Positions 54,028 through 61,878 of a DNA stretch of 64,000 nucleotides are shown one piece after another. The stretch covers positions 1,240,001-1,304,000 of the forward strand of contig OZ244865.1 of assembly GCA_965221075.1 (NCBI GenBank), in the 5' to 3' direction. The notes under the pieces are model-generated. The model saw only the letters and a list, made by a program, of their open reading frames with translations, searched no databases and had not been told where the DNA came from. Within the stretch, counting starts at the first letter, position 1; each line of letters begins with the position of its first letter. The DNA is from UBA2970 sp965221075 (GTDB lineage: Bacteria > Verrucomicrobiota > Verrucomicrobiia > Limisphaerales > AAA164-E04). Made by a program: the position numbers and the translations under genes.

Positions 54028-55422
54028 ATGACGGCCTCGCCCCGGATCCTCCAGAGCCGCCGCGCCTTCCTCAACCGGAGCGCGGTGGGGATCGGATCCC
54101 TGGCGCTCTCCTCCGCCCTCTCGCCCTGGCTCTCTGCGGCCGGTGCGGCGCCCCCTCCGGCCCCCCGGGCCCGCCGGGCCATCTTCCTCTGCATGGCGGG
54201 AGGGCCCTCCCACCTGGAGACCCTGGACTACAAGCCCGGGCTGGCGGCGATGGACGGGCAGCCCATGCCCGAGTCCTACACCCGGGGCCAGCCCATCGCC
54301 CAGCTGCAGGGCAGGGAGCTGCGCTGCCTCGGCCCCCAGCATCCCTTCGCCCGCTTCGGACAGTCGGGGCAGCACATCTGCTCGCTCTTCCCGCGCACCG
54401 GAGCCGTCGCCGACGATCTCTGCATCGTGCGCTCCCTGCACACCGAGCAGATCAACCACGATCCGGCCCACACCTTCCTCAACACCGGCACCTCCATCGC
54501 CGGGCGTCCCAGCATGGGATCCTGGCTGTGGTACGGCCTGGGCTCGGAGAGCGAGGACCTGCCGGGATTCGTGGTGCTCACCTCGCTGGGGAAGGGAGGG
54601 CAGGGACAGCCGATCTCCTCCCGCCAGTGGCACTCCGGCTTCCTGCCGGGCAGCTTCCAGGGGGTCCAGTTCCACTCCTCGGGGGATCCGGTCCACTACC
54701 TGCGCCGGCCCCCGGGCGTCGCCGAGGCGGATCAGAGGCGCCTGCTCGACGCGGTCAACCAGCTCAACCGCCAGCGCGACCGGGTGGTGGACGATCCCGA
54801 GATCCGCGCCCGCATCCGCCAGAACGAGCTGGCCTTCCGCATGCAGGCCAGCGTGCCCGAGCTGATGGATCTGTCCGGGGAGCCGCGGCACGTGCTGGAT
54901 CTGTACGGAACCGAAGGGGCCGACGGCACCTTCGCCTCGAACTGCCTGCTGGCCCGCCGGCTGGCCGAGCGGGGCGTCCGCTTCATCCACCTCTACCACC
55001 GGTCCTGGGACCACCACGGGGGCATCAGGGACAACATGGAGATCTCGGCCCGGGAGGTGGACCAGGCCTCGGCCGCCCTGGTGGCCGACCTCAAGCAGCG
55101 GGGCATGCTGGAGGACACCCTGGTGATCTGGGGAGGCGAGTTCGGGCGGACCCCCATGGCCCAGGGCTCGGGCCGCGACCACCACATCCGCGGCTTCTCC
55201 CTGTGGATGGCCGGGGGAGGCGTCCGGGGCGGCATGCATCACGGAGCCACCGACGAGCTGGGCTACCGGGCGGTGCAGGATCCCTTCCATGTCCACGACC
55301 TGCACGCCACCCTGCTCCACCTCTTCGGCCTGGACCACCGCCGGCTGACCTACCGCTACCAGGGGCGCGACTTCCGCCTGACCGACGTGCACGGCCGGGT
55401 GGAGGAGCGGATCCTGGCGTGA
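54028..55422 (+). CDS. DUF1501 protein, Tat-exported
   Basis: The 464-residue protein starts at ATG 54028, 4 bases after the previous stop. The N-terminus carries a twin-arginine signal (SRRAFLNRSAVGIGS, from residue 10). The body matches DUF1501: FLCMAGGPSHLETLDYKPG, later HDPAHTFLNTG, and an alkaline-phosphatase-like end with WGGEFGRTPMAQGSGRDH. It is the regular partner of DUF1549/DUF1553 proteins; function unknown, possibly a sulfatase/phosphatase-fold hydrolase. Its stop overlaps the start of the next sulfatase (4 bases). Confidence 0.9.
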   Translation: MTASPRILQSRRAFLNRSAVGIGSLALSSALSPWLSAAGAAPPPAPRARRAIFLCMAGGPSHLETLDYKPGLAAMDGQPMPESYTRGQPIAQLQGRELRCLGPQHPFARFGQSGQHICSLFPRTGAVADDLCIVRSLHTEQINHDPAHTFLNTGTSIAGRPSMGSWLWYGLGSESEDLPGFVVLTSLGKGGQGQPISSRQWHSGFLPGSFQGVQFHSSGDPVHYLRRPPGVAEADQRRLLDAVNQLNRQRDRVVDDPEIRARIRQNELAFRMQASVPELMDLSGEPRHVLDLYGTEGADGTFASNCLLARRLAERGVRFIHLYHRSWDHHGGIRDNMEISAREVDQASAALVADLKQRGMLEDTLVIWGGEFGRTPMAQGSGRDHHIRGFSLWMAGGGVRGGMHHGATDELGYRAVQDPFHVHDLHATLLHLFGLDHRRLTYRYQGRDFRLTDVHGRVEERILA

Positions 55423-56999
55423 GGATCCCGGCCTTCCTGCTTGGCCTGTCCTCCCTGCTGCCCGCCCTGGGGGAGGCCGTGCAGGATCCCCCCAGCATCC
55501 TCCTCGTGCTGGCGGACGACATGGGCTACTCCGACCCCGGCTGCTACGGAGGCGAGATCGCCACGCCCAGCCTCGACCGGCTGGCCGCCGGCGGAATCCG
55601 CCTCTCCCAGTTCTACAACACCGGCCGCTGCTGGCCCACCAGGGGCTCGCTGCTCACCGGATACTACGCCCAGCAGATCCGGAGGGACCGGGTTCCCGGG
55701 ATCTCCCCCAGCGGCGGCCAGGGAAAGAGGCCCGCCTGGGCCCCCCTGCTGCCCCGCCGCCTGGAGAAGGCAGGCTACCGGTCCTACCATTCGGGCAAGT
55801 GGCACATCGACGGCATGCCGCTGGAGAACGGCTTCGACCGCTCCTACTACCTCCGGGACCAGGGCCGCTTCTTCCACCCCCGGGACCACTGGGAGGACGA
55901 TGTCCGGCTTCCCCCGGTGGAGCCCGGCGGCGGCTACTACGCCACGGTGGCCATCGCCGACCACGCCATCCGGATCCTCCAGGAGCATGCGAGGGACCAT
56001 CCGGACCGCCCCTTCTTCCACTACCTGGCCTTCACCGCTCCCCACTTCCCCCTGCACGCCCTTCCCCGGGACTCGGCCCTCTACCGAGAGAGCTACCTGG
56101 CGGGCTGGGAGGCGGTCCGGAAGGCGCGGCGCGCCCGCCAGCTGCAGGCGGGGCTCGTCCCGGGGCCCCTCTCCCCGGTGGAGCGGGACCTGGGCCCTCC
56201 CTACCGCTTCGCCGATCAACTGCGGATCCTGGGCGGGAGCGAGGTGGCCCTCCCCCTGCCCTGGGAGGATCTCACCGGCGCCCAGCAGGCGTTCCAGGCG
56301 GCCAAGATGGCGCTGCACGCGGCCATGGTCCACCGCATCGACGCCGAGCTGGGGCGGATCCTGGAGCAGCTGCGGATCCTGGGCCTGAGGGAGAACACCC
56401 TGGTCCTCTTCCTCTCCGACAACGGGGCCAGCGCCGAGATCATGGTGCGCAGCGACGGCCACGATCCCGGTGCCGTTCCCGGCTCGGCCGGCTCCTACCT
56501 CTGCCTGGGCCCGGGATGGTCGACCGTCAGCAACACCCCCTTCCGCCGCCACAAGACCTGGGTGCACGAGGGAGGCATCGCCACACCCCTGATCGTCTCC
56601 TGGCCCCGGGGGATCACGTCCCGGGGCGCTCTGGAGGACCAGCCCGGCCACGTGATCGACCTGGTTCCCACCCTGATGGAGTGGATCGGTCTGGAGCCTC
56701 CCTCGGAGGGCCCTCCCATGCCCGGACGGAGCCTGGCCGGCGTGCTGCAGAAGGGGGAGGCCCTTCCTCCGAGGACCCTCTTCTGGGCCCACGACGGGCA
56801 CCGCGCCCTCCGCCAGGGAGACTGGAAGCTGGTGGCGGCCCGGGACCGGCCCTGGGAGCTCTACCGGATGGACCGGGACCGGGCCGAGAGCGAGGATCTC
56901 TCCGCCCGGCGACCCCGGAGGGCTGCCGCCATGGCGGCCCTCTGGGAGGAGACCATGGCGGAGTTCGCCCGCCAGGCGGCTGGATCCGGCTCCCAGTAG
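55419..56999 (+). CDS. Secreted sulfatase (CWPTR type)
   Basis: The 526-residue sulfatase starts at GTG 55419 within the DUF1501 stop. A signal peptide (MRIPAFLLGLSSLLPALGEA with GTG read as M) is followed by ILLVLADDMGYSDPGCYGGE and C71 in RCWPTRGSLLTGYY, the formylglycine site. The HSGKWH motif near 126 and LFLSDNGASAE near 331 complete the active site. CWPTR subgroups are frequent in PVC arylsulfatases. It is the last gene of the binding protein / DUF1549 / DUF1501 operon, suggesting that this operon handles a sulfated sugar. Confidence 0.9.
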   Translation: MRIPAFLLGLSSLLPALGEAVQDPPSILLVLADDMGYSDPGCYGGEIATPSLDRLAAGGIRLSQFYNTGRCWPTRGSLLTGYYAQQIRRDRVPGISPSGGQGKRPAWAPLLPRRLEKAGYRSYHSGKWHIDGMPLENGFDRSYYLRDQGRFFHPRDHWEDDVRLPPVEPGGGYYATVAIADHAIRILQEHARDHPDRPFFHYLAFTAPHFPLHALPRDSALYRESYLAGWEAVRKARRARQLQAGLVPGPLSPVERDLGPPYRFADQLRILGGSEVALPLPWEDLTGAQQAFQAAKMALHAAMVHRIDAELGRILEQLRILGLRENTLVLFLSDNGASAEIMVRSDGHDPGAVPGSAGSYLCLGPGWSTVSNTPFRRHKTWVHEGGIATPLIVSWPRGITSRGALEDQPGHVIDLVPTLMEWIGLEPPSEGPPMPGRSLAGVLQKGEALPPRTLFWAHDGHRALRQGDWKLVAARDRPWELYRMDRDRAESEDLSARRPRRAAAMAALWEETMAEFARQAAGSGSQ

Positions 57000-57337
57000 C
57001 GGACGGGAGGCCCGGCCCGGGAAGCGGAACCCGCCGGCGGCATCGAGGCGCTCGATCCTTCCGACTGGCTGCTCCGCGCATCGGCAGGGCTGCTCATGGG
57101 AGGGGTGGGCGCCGCCGAAGCCGCCGGAATAGGAACATCTTCGCGCTGCATTGACGGCTGCGCAGCCAGGGGGCGCAGATCGGACCGTTGGGCGGCCCGT
57201 CCCCGCCAGCTCTCCGTGGCCGCCTTCTCCATCTCTCGCAATCCGTGCCGGGACCGGCTATGGATGCGTCCGCGGACGGCCGCCCGGACGGGGAGGCTTC
57301 CAGGAGCCGGTTCTCCCCCGGATCGTCCGATGTGCTC
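57000..57337. other. Spacer before the DUF6797 gene
   Basis: 338 bases without a recognisable gene. The frame that continues the next gene upstream lacks a signal peptide, so this is leader or promoter DNA. No strong terminator or promoter stands out. Confidence 0.45.
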
Positions 57338-60022
57338 ATGAGGCTGGTTCTGATCGGCGCTCTCTGGGGACTGGCTCTCGCCGGTCCGGCCCGTGTCGAG
57401 GCCGTGAACGGGAAGTTCGCCGAACGGGACTTCCCCTTTCTGGAGAGCTCCCTGGACGCCCGTTCGGCCCGGGGCCTTCCCCTGGAGGACAATCTCGTGG
57501 TCCGGGGGCTGATCGTGTCCTGCGGCGAGGACACCTACGCCTGCTACGACACCGACCTGGTCCGCCTGGCCCTGGTCTGGAAGGGCGGGTTCCTGGACTT
57601 CCGCAGCATGGCGGCCCACAGCTACGCCCACCCGGGGCAGAAGATCCCGGGCGGCCAGGACTGGCTGAACCGTCCCCTGGGGGAGGCCCTCTCGGGCTGC
57701 GGCCTCTACCCGGGAGGCTCGGGAAGCGGCTTCTCGGCCACCGATCCCCGTCCCCCCGGACCCGATCCCCGGGAGACGGGCAAGGGGCCCCTGCCCGAGG
57801 CCCTGGGGAGGTGGCACGGGACCAGGATCCGGGGGGAGGGGGCCCAGGTGGAGTACTTCCTGCGGGGAGCGCTCGTCCGGGAGTCGATCCAGCCGGTTCC
57901 GGGGCGCCGCGCCTACGTCCGGAACATCCACGGGGAGGCCTCCGCCGAGGAGCTGCAGATCGTGCTGGGGAGCGTGCCGCATCCGGTGCGCCGGATACCC
58001 GCGCCCGAGGGCTCCCTGCACCTGGAGGGAGCCGGATCGGACCGCCATTTCAGGATCCTCTCCGGCGAGGCGAGCCTCGTCCACGACGAGTCTGATGCGG
58101 TCCGACTGGCCCTGGCTCCGGCGGACCGCTCCCGAGAAGTCCGGGTGCTCGTCTCCCTCGAACCTCCTTCGTTCCCGCCTCCGCCCAGGAGGCCTCCCTC
58201 CGCCGCACGGCGGCTCTGGCCCCAGACGGTTGTGGTGTCCGGCAGCCCGGTGGAGGGAGAGGGCCTGGTGGTCGACACCCTTCCCCTTCCCGAGCCCAAT
58301 CCCTGGAGGCGCAAGGTGCGCGCATCGGCCATCGCCTTCCTGCCCGACGGGCGGGCCGCCCTCTCCACCTTCGACGGGGACGTCTGGCTGCTCGGGGGGA
58401 TCGACGGCTCGCTCGCCTCGCTGCGATGGAGCCGCTTCGCCTCGGGGCTCAACGAGCCCCAGAGCCTCCACTGGATCGCAGGGCGCCTCCATCTCTACAC
58501 CCGCAACGGAGTGGTCCGGCTCCACGACCTGGACCGCGACGGGGAGGCCGACTGGTACGAGACCCTCTCCAACCGGTTCACGCAGACGGCCGAGACGCGC
58601 GAGTTCGCCATCGATTCCAAGATGGACCGCCAGGGCCGGTTCCTGCTGGCCAAGCCCGGCCAGCAGTCCCGTCACCAGGGCGGCGACAACGGCGCCATCC
58701 TCCGGATCTCGGCCGACGGGCGCAGCTCCGAGAGGCTGGCCACCGGCTTCCGCCAGCCGTTCCTGGGATACAGCCCCGATGCCGATCTCCTCCTGGCCAG
58801 CGATCAGCAGGGGCACTGGGTGCCCGCCACCCCCATCCACTGGGTGCGGCCGGGGCGGTTCTACGGTCACCGCCCTTCCTCCGAGGTGGCGCCTCCGCAA
58901 CTGCCGGTGACCGAGCCCCTCTGCTGGATTCCGCATCGGGTGGTTCAGAGCGCCTCGGGCCTGGCATGGGTGGCCAGCGACCGGCTGGGCCCCCTCTCCC
59001 GGCGGTTCCTCTGCCTCGACTACTACGCCTCGAAGGTCATGCTGGTGCACCTGGATCCTCCCCGGGCTCCGGTCCAGGCCGGAGTTAGCCGTATCCCCCT
59101 GGACATCGATCTTCCCCTGCTCAAGGCGGAGGTCCGGCCCCAGGACGGGTGGCTCTACCTCGCCGGATTCCGCATCTGGGGATCGGAGGCGGGACCCTGG
59201 AGCGGCCTGCGCCGCATCCGCCACCTGCCGGGCGGGACCGGCTTTCCGGTGGGACTGCGCGTCCTCGGGGACGGGATCCTCCTGCAGTTCGACAGGCCCC
59301 TCGACGCAGGAACGGCCACCGATCCGGCCAGCTACCACCTGGGCCGCTGGAACTACCGGCGCACCGGCGGCTACGGATCGGGCCACTACCGCCTGGACGG
59401 GCAGCCGGGCAGCGAGGGCGTCGCCCTGGGAGGGGCGGCGCTCTCGGAGGATCGCCGCACGGTCTGGATCCATGTTCCCGACCAGAGGCCGGCGATGCAG
59501 CTGGAATGCATCTACCGCCTCGAGGATCGGGAAGGGAGGCCGCTGGAGGGCCGGGTCCACGCCACCCTCCACGAGCTGCGGGACTGGGACCCCTCAGAGC
59601 ACGGCTTCGATCCCCGGGAGATCCAGGCGGCCAGGGAGGCGGGGATCCTCTCGCGGGCCGCTCCGCTTCCGGGGGAGGAGGAGATCTCGCTGGAGCGGGG
59701 CCGGCTCCTGTACCGCACCATGGGCTGCATGGCCTGCCATTCCCTGGACGGGACTACCGCCGGCCGTTCCGGCCCCACCCTCGAGGGGGTCTTCGGCTCC
59801 ATGCGCAGGATGGCCCGGGGCCAGCCGGTGCTGGCCGACGAGGACTACCTCAGGGAATCCCTGCTGGAGCCCCAGCGCCGCACCCTGGAGGACTACTCCG
59901 GCGCCGACATCGGCATGCCCTCCTACCAGGGAGTCCTGAGCGGCGCCGACATCGATTCCCTGATCCTCCTGCTGCGCTCCCTCTCTCCCCCCCGATCTCC
60001 GGGATCCCCGGCAGGGCCCTAG
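57338..60022 (+). CDS. DUF6797 cytochrome / beta-propeller protein
   Basis: The 894-residue protein starts at ATG 57338, where a signal peptide begins (MRLVLIGALWGLALAGPARV). The next 180 residues match DUF6797 (FPFLESSLDAR, LVVRGLIVSCGEDTYACYDTD). A six-bladed-propeller-like middle follows (about 310-620), with calcium-type sequence DLDRDGEADWYE and PVTEPLCWIPHRVVQSASG. A beta domain lies at about 620-740. The last part is a cytochrome c-like domain with CMACHSLDGT near 806. The set is nearly confined to Verrucomicrobiota. It probably oxidises a sugar or sugar alcohol with electron transfer via the haem; the substrate is not known. Its stop overlaps that of the facing sulfatase by 4 bases. 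Confidence 0.85.
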   Translation: MRLVLIGALWGLALAGPARVEAVNGKFAERDFPFLESSLDARSARGLPLEDNLVVRGLIVSCGEDTYACYDTDLVRLALVWKGGFLDFRSMAAHSYAHPGQKIPGGQDWLNRPLGEALSGCGLYPGGSGSGFSATDPRPPGPDPRETGKGPLPEALGRWHGTRIRGEGAQVEYFLRGALVRESIQPVPGRRAYVRNIHGEASAEELQIVLGSVPHPVRRIPAPEGSLHLEGAGSDRHFRILSGEASLVHDESDAVRLALAPADRSREVRVLVSLEPPSFPPPPRRPPSAARRLWPQTVVVSGSPVEGEGLVVDTLPLPEPNPWRRKVRASAIAFLPDGRAALSTFDGDVWLLGGIDGSLASLRWSRFASGLNEPQSLHWIAGRLHLYTRNGVVRLHDLDRDGEADWYETLSNRFTQTAETREFAIDSKMDRQGRFLLAKPGQQSRHQGGDNGAILRISADGRSSERLATGFRQPFLGYSPDADLLLASDQQGHWVPATPIHWVRPGRFYGHRPSSEVAPPQLPVTEPLCWIPHRVVQSASGLAWVASDRLGPLSRRFLCLDYYASKVMLVHLDPPRAPVQAGVSRIPLDIDLPLLKAEVRPQDGWLYLAGFRIWGSEAGPWSGLRRIRHLPGGTGFPVGLRVLGDGILLQFDRPLDAGTATDPASYHLGRWNYRRTGGYGSGHYRLDGQPGSEGVALGGAALSEDRRTVWIHVPDQRPAMQLECIYRLEDREGRPLEGRVHATLHELRDWDPSEHGFDPREIQAAREAGILSRAAPLPGEEEISLERGRLLYRTMGCMACHSLDGTTAGRSGPTLEGVFGSMRRMARGQPVLADEDYLRESLLEPQRRTLEDYSGADIGMPSYQGVLSGADIDSLILLLRSLSPPRSPGSPAGP

Positions 60023-61368
60023 CGGGGCGGGCTGGCCCGCTTCCAGGCTTCGTGGAGGGCCTCCAGCTCCTCGACCCGGCGCGGGTGCCTGGCGGCCAGG
60101 TTGGTGGTCTCGGAGGGATCCTCGCCCAGGTCCACCAGGAAGCGGCGGTCGCCCTCGCCAAGGGGGGCCCTGCCGCTGGTGTCCCTCGGGTTGCCGATGA
60201 GCTTCCAGGGGCCCTTGCGCACCGCCCACTGGTCCCGGCCGGTGGCCCAGTGGAAGACCGGGTGGCGATCCGGCGCCTGGTCCGAATCGAGGATGGGGAC
60301 CAGCGACCGTCCGTCGATGGCATGCTCCAGCGGGATCCCGCACAGCTCGGCGATGGTGGGGAGCCAGTCGATGGCGGTGGCGAGCTGGTGGCGGACCTCG
60401 TTCCGGGGGAGCCTCCCGGGCCAGCTGGCGATGGCCGGGACCCGGATGCCTCCCTCGAAGAGGCTGAACTTGGCCCCCCGGTAGATCCCGGCGCTGCCCC
60501 CTCCGCCGAAGGAGCGCTCTTCGGTGGAATGGCCGTGATCGGACTGGAAGACGACCAGGGTGTCCTCCCCGATCCCTTCCTCCTCCAGGATGGCGAGCAG
60601 CTCCCCGATGCTCTGGTCCATGGTGGAGGCGAAGGCGGCGTACTCCCGGCGAGGGGAGGGGAGATGGGCGTAGCGCTCGCGCCACCGGCCGGTTCCCTGC
60701 AGGGGGTAGTGGGGCAGGTTGATGGCCCAGTAGAGGAAGAAGGGCCTTCCGCGGCTCGAGCGGATGAACTCCCGGGCCTCGGCCACCATCAGGTCGGGAA
60801 AGAACCTTCCGTCGGCCCAGATCTCCTGGCCGTTGCGCCACAGGTCGTGCCGGTTGGGCCCGCTCCAGTAGAAGAAGTGGGACCAGTTGTCGATGCAACC
60901 TCCCATGTGGCCGAAGGAGTGGTCGAAGCCCTGGGCGTTGGGCATGGTGTCGGGGGTGTAGCCCAGATGCCACTTGCCGATGTGGGCGGTGGCGTATCCG
61001 GCCGCCTTCATGACCTCGGCGAGGGTCCGCTGCGAGGCGGGCATGCCCGGACGGCCCGGCTGGGAGCTGACGTTTCCAGGCACCCCGGCCCGCTGGGGGT
61101 ATCGTCCGGTGAGGAGGGCGGCCCGGGAGGGGGAGCAGACCGGCGCCGCCGAGTAGAACTGGGTGAAGCGGACCCCGCGGCGCGCCAGGGCGTCCAGATG
61201 GGGCGTCTCCAGATCCGGGCTCCCGTAGCAGCCCAGATCCGCCGTTCCCTGGTCGTCGGTGAAGATCAGGACCACGTTGGGAGGGGTATCGGCGCAAAGG
61301 CCGGGCAGGGAGCCGCCCGCAAGCGCCAGAGAGGCGGCCAGCGGGGCGAGCGTTCCAGGAAGGCGCAT
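60019..61368 (-). CDS. Secreted sulfatase (CSPSR type)
   Basis: The 449-residue type I sulfatase starts at ATG 61368 with a signal peptide (MRLPGTLAPLAASLALAGGS); the longer frame adds a non-signal leader. Key motifs are VVLIFTDDQGTADLGCYGS (32-50), C78 in VCSPSRAALLTGRYPQR as the formylglycine precursor, HIGKWHLGYTP and VVFQSDHGHS. It is close in motif set to N-acetylgalactosamine- and arylsulfatase-like enzymes of glycan degraders. It converges with the DUF6797 gene, the two stops overlapping. Confidence 0.92.
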   Translation of the reverse strand: MRLPGTLAPLAASLALAGGSLPGLCADTPPNVVLIFTDDQGTADLGCYGSPDLETPHLDALARRGVRFTQFYSAAPVCSPSRAALLTGRYPQRAGVPGNVSSQPGRPGMPASQRTLAEVMKAAGYATAHIGKWHLGYTPDTMPNAQGFDHSFGHMGGCIDNWSHFFYWSGPNRHDLWRNGQEIWADGRFFPDLMVAEAREFIRSSRGRPFFLYWAINLPHYPLQGTGRWRERYAHLPSPRREYAAFASTMDQSIGELLAILEEEGIGEDTLVVFQSDHGHSTEERSFGGGGSAGIYRGAKFSLFEGGIRVPAIASWPGRLPRNEVRHQLATAIDWLPTIAELCGIPLEHAIDGRSLVPILDSDQAPDRHPVFHWATGRDQWAVRKGPWKLIGNPRDTSGRAPLGEGDRRFLVDLGEDPSETTNLAARHPRRVEELEALHEAWKRASPPR

Positions 61369-61822
61369 GGGCCGATTCTGGAAGGGCGCGGGATCGGGGA
61401 GCCAGCCATTTCCGGCCTGGAGCTTCCTCCGCCAGATTCCAGGCGGCATCGACGGCCTGGTTCCTGGACCGGGATGCGGATGTCCGGGGATGTCTCCGGA
61501 ACCTGAGGCTTAAGGGAAGCTCCAGGAGCTGGCTGCTCCGGATGTCCGGCCATGCTTCGCAAGACGGTGGCGGCCGATCGCCGCGGCTTGACGGCAGGGC
61601 ATTCGGCAGATGCAGGGGAACGGGCCTTGGCGGCAAGGCGGCGCATTCGCCTCTCTTCCTCCCTGTCGCGGGCGGCCGCTCTCGGCGGGATCGCGATGCC
61701 CGATCGGCCCCATCGACCGCTTCCCGATCGGCAGGGCCCCGGCTCCGTCGTGGATGCGGCGGCGTCCCGATCGCCTTCGGCTGCTTGGTCCTGGTTGCGG
61801 CGCTTCCAGGCCCTCGGAAGGT
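61369..61822. other. Spacer between sulfatase and ileS
   Basis: 454 bases between divergent genes without a recognisable gene. It should contain the sulfatase promoter, which I cannot place with confidence; the ileS promoter lies just to the right. Confidence 0.45.
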
Positions 61823-61851
61823 TTGACACGGCAGGGGAGGGCTGGTAGGCC
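61823..61851 (+). promoter_or_regulatory. ileS promoter
   Basis: TTGACA (61823-61828), a 17-base spacer and TAGGCC (61846-61851), 27 bases before the ATG. The -35 box is a perfect match. No leader long enough for a T-box is present. Confidence 0.6.
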
Positions 61852-61878
61852 ACAGGTCCTTTTTTCCGCCTGGAATCC

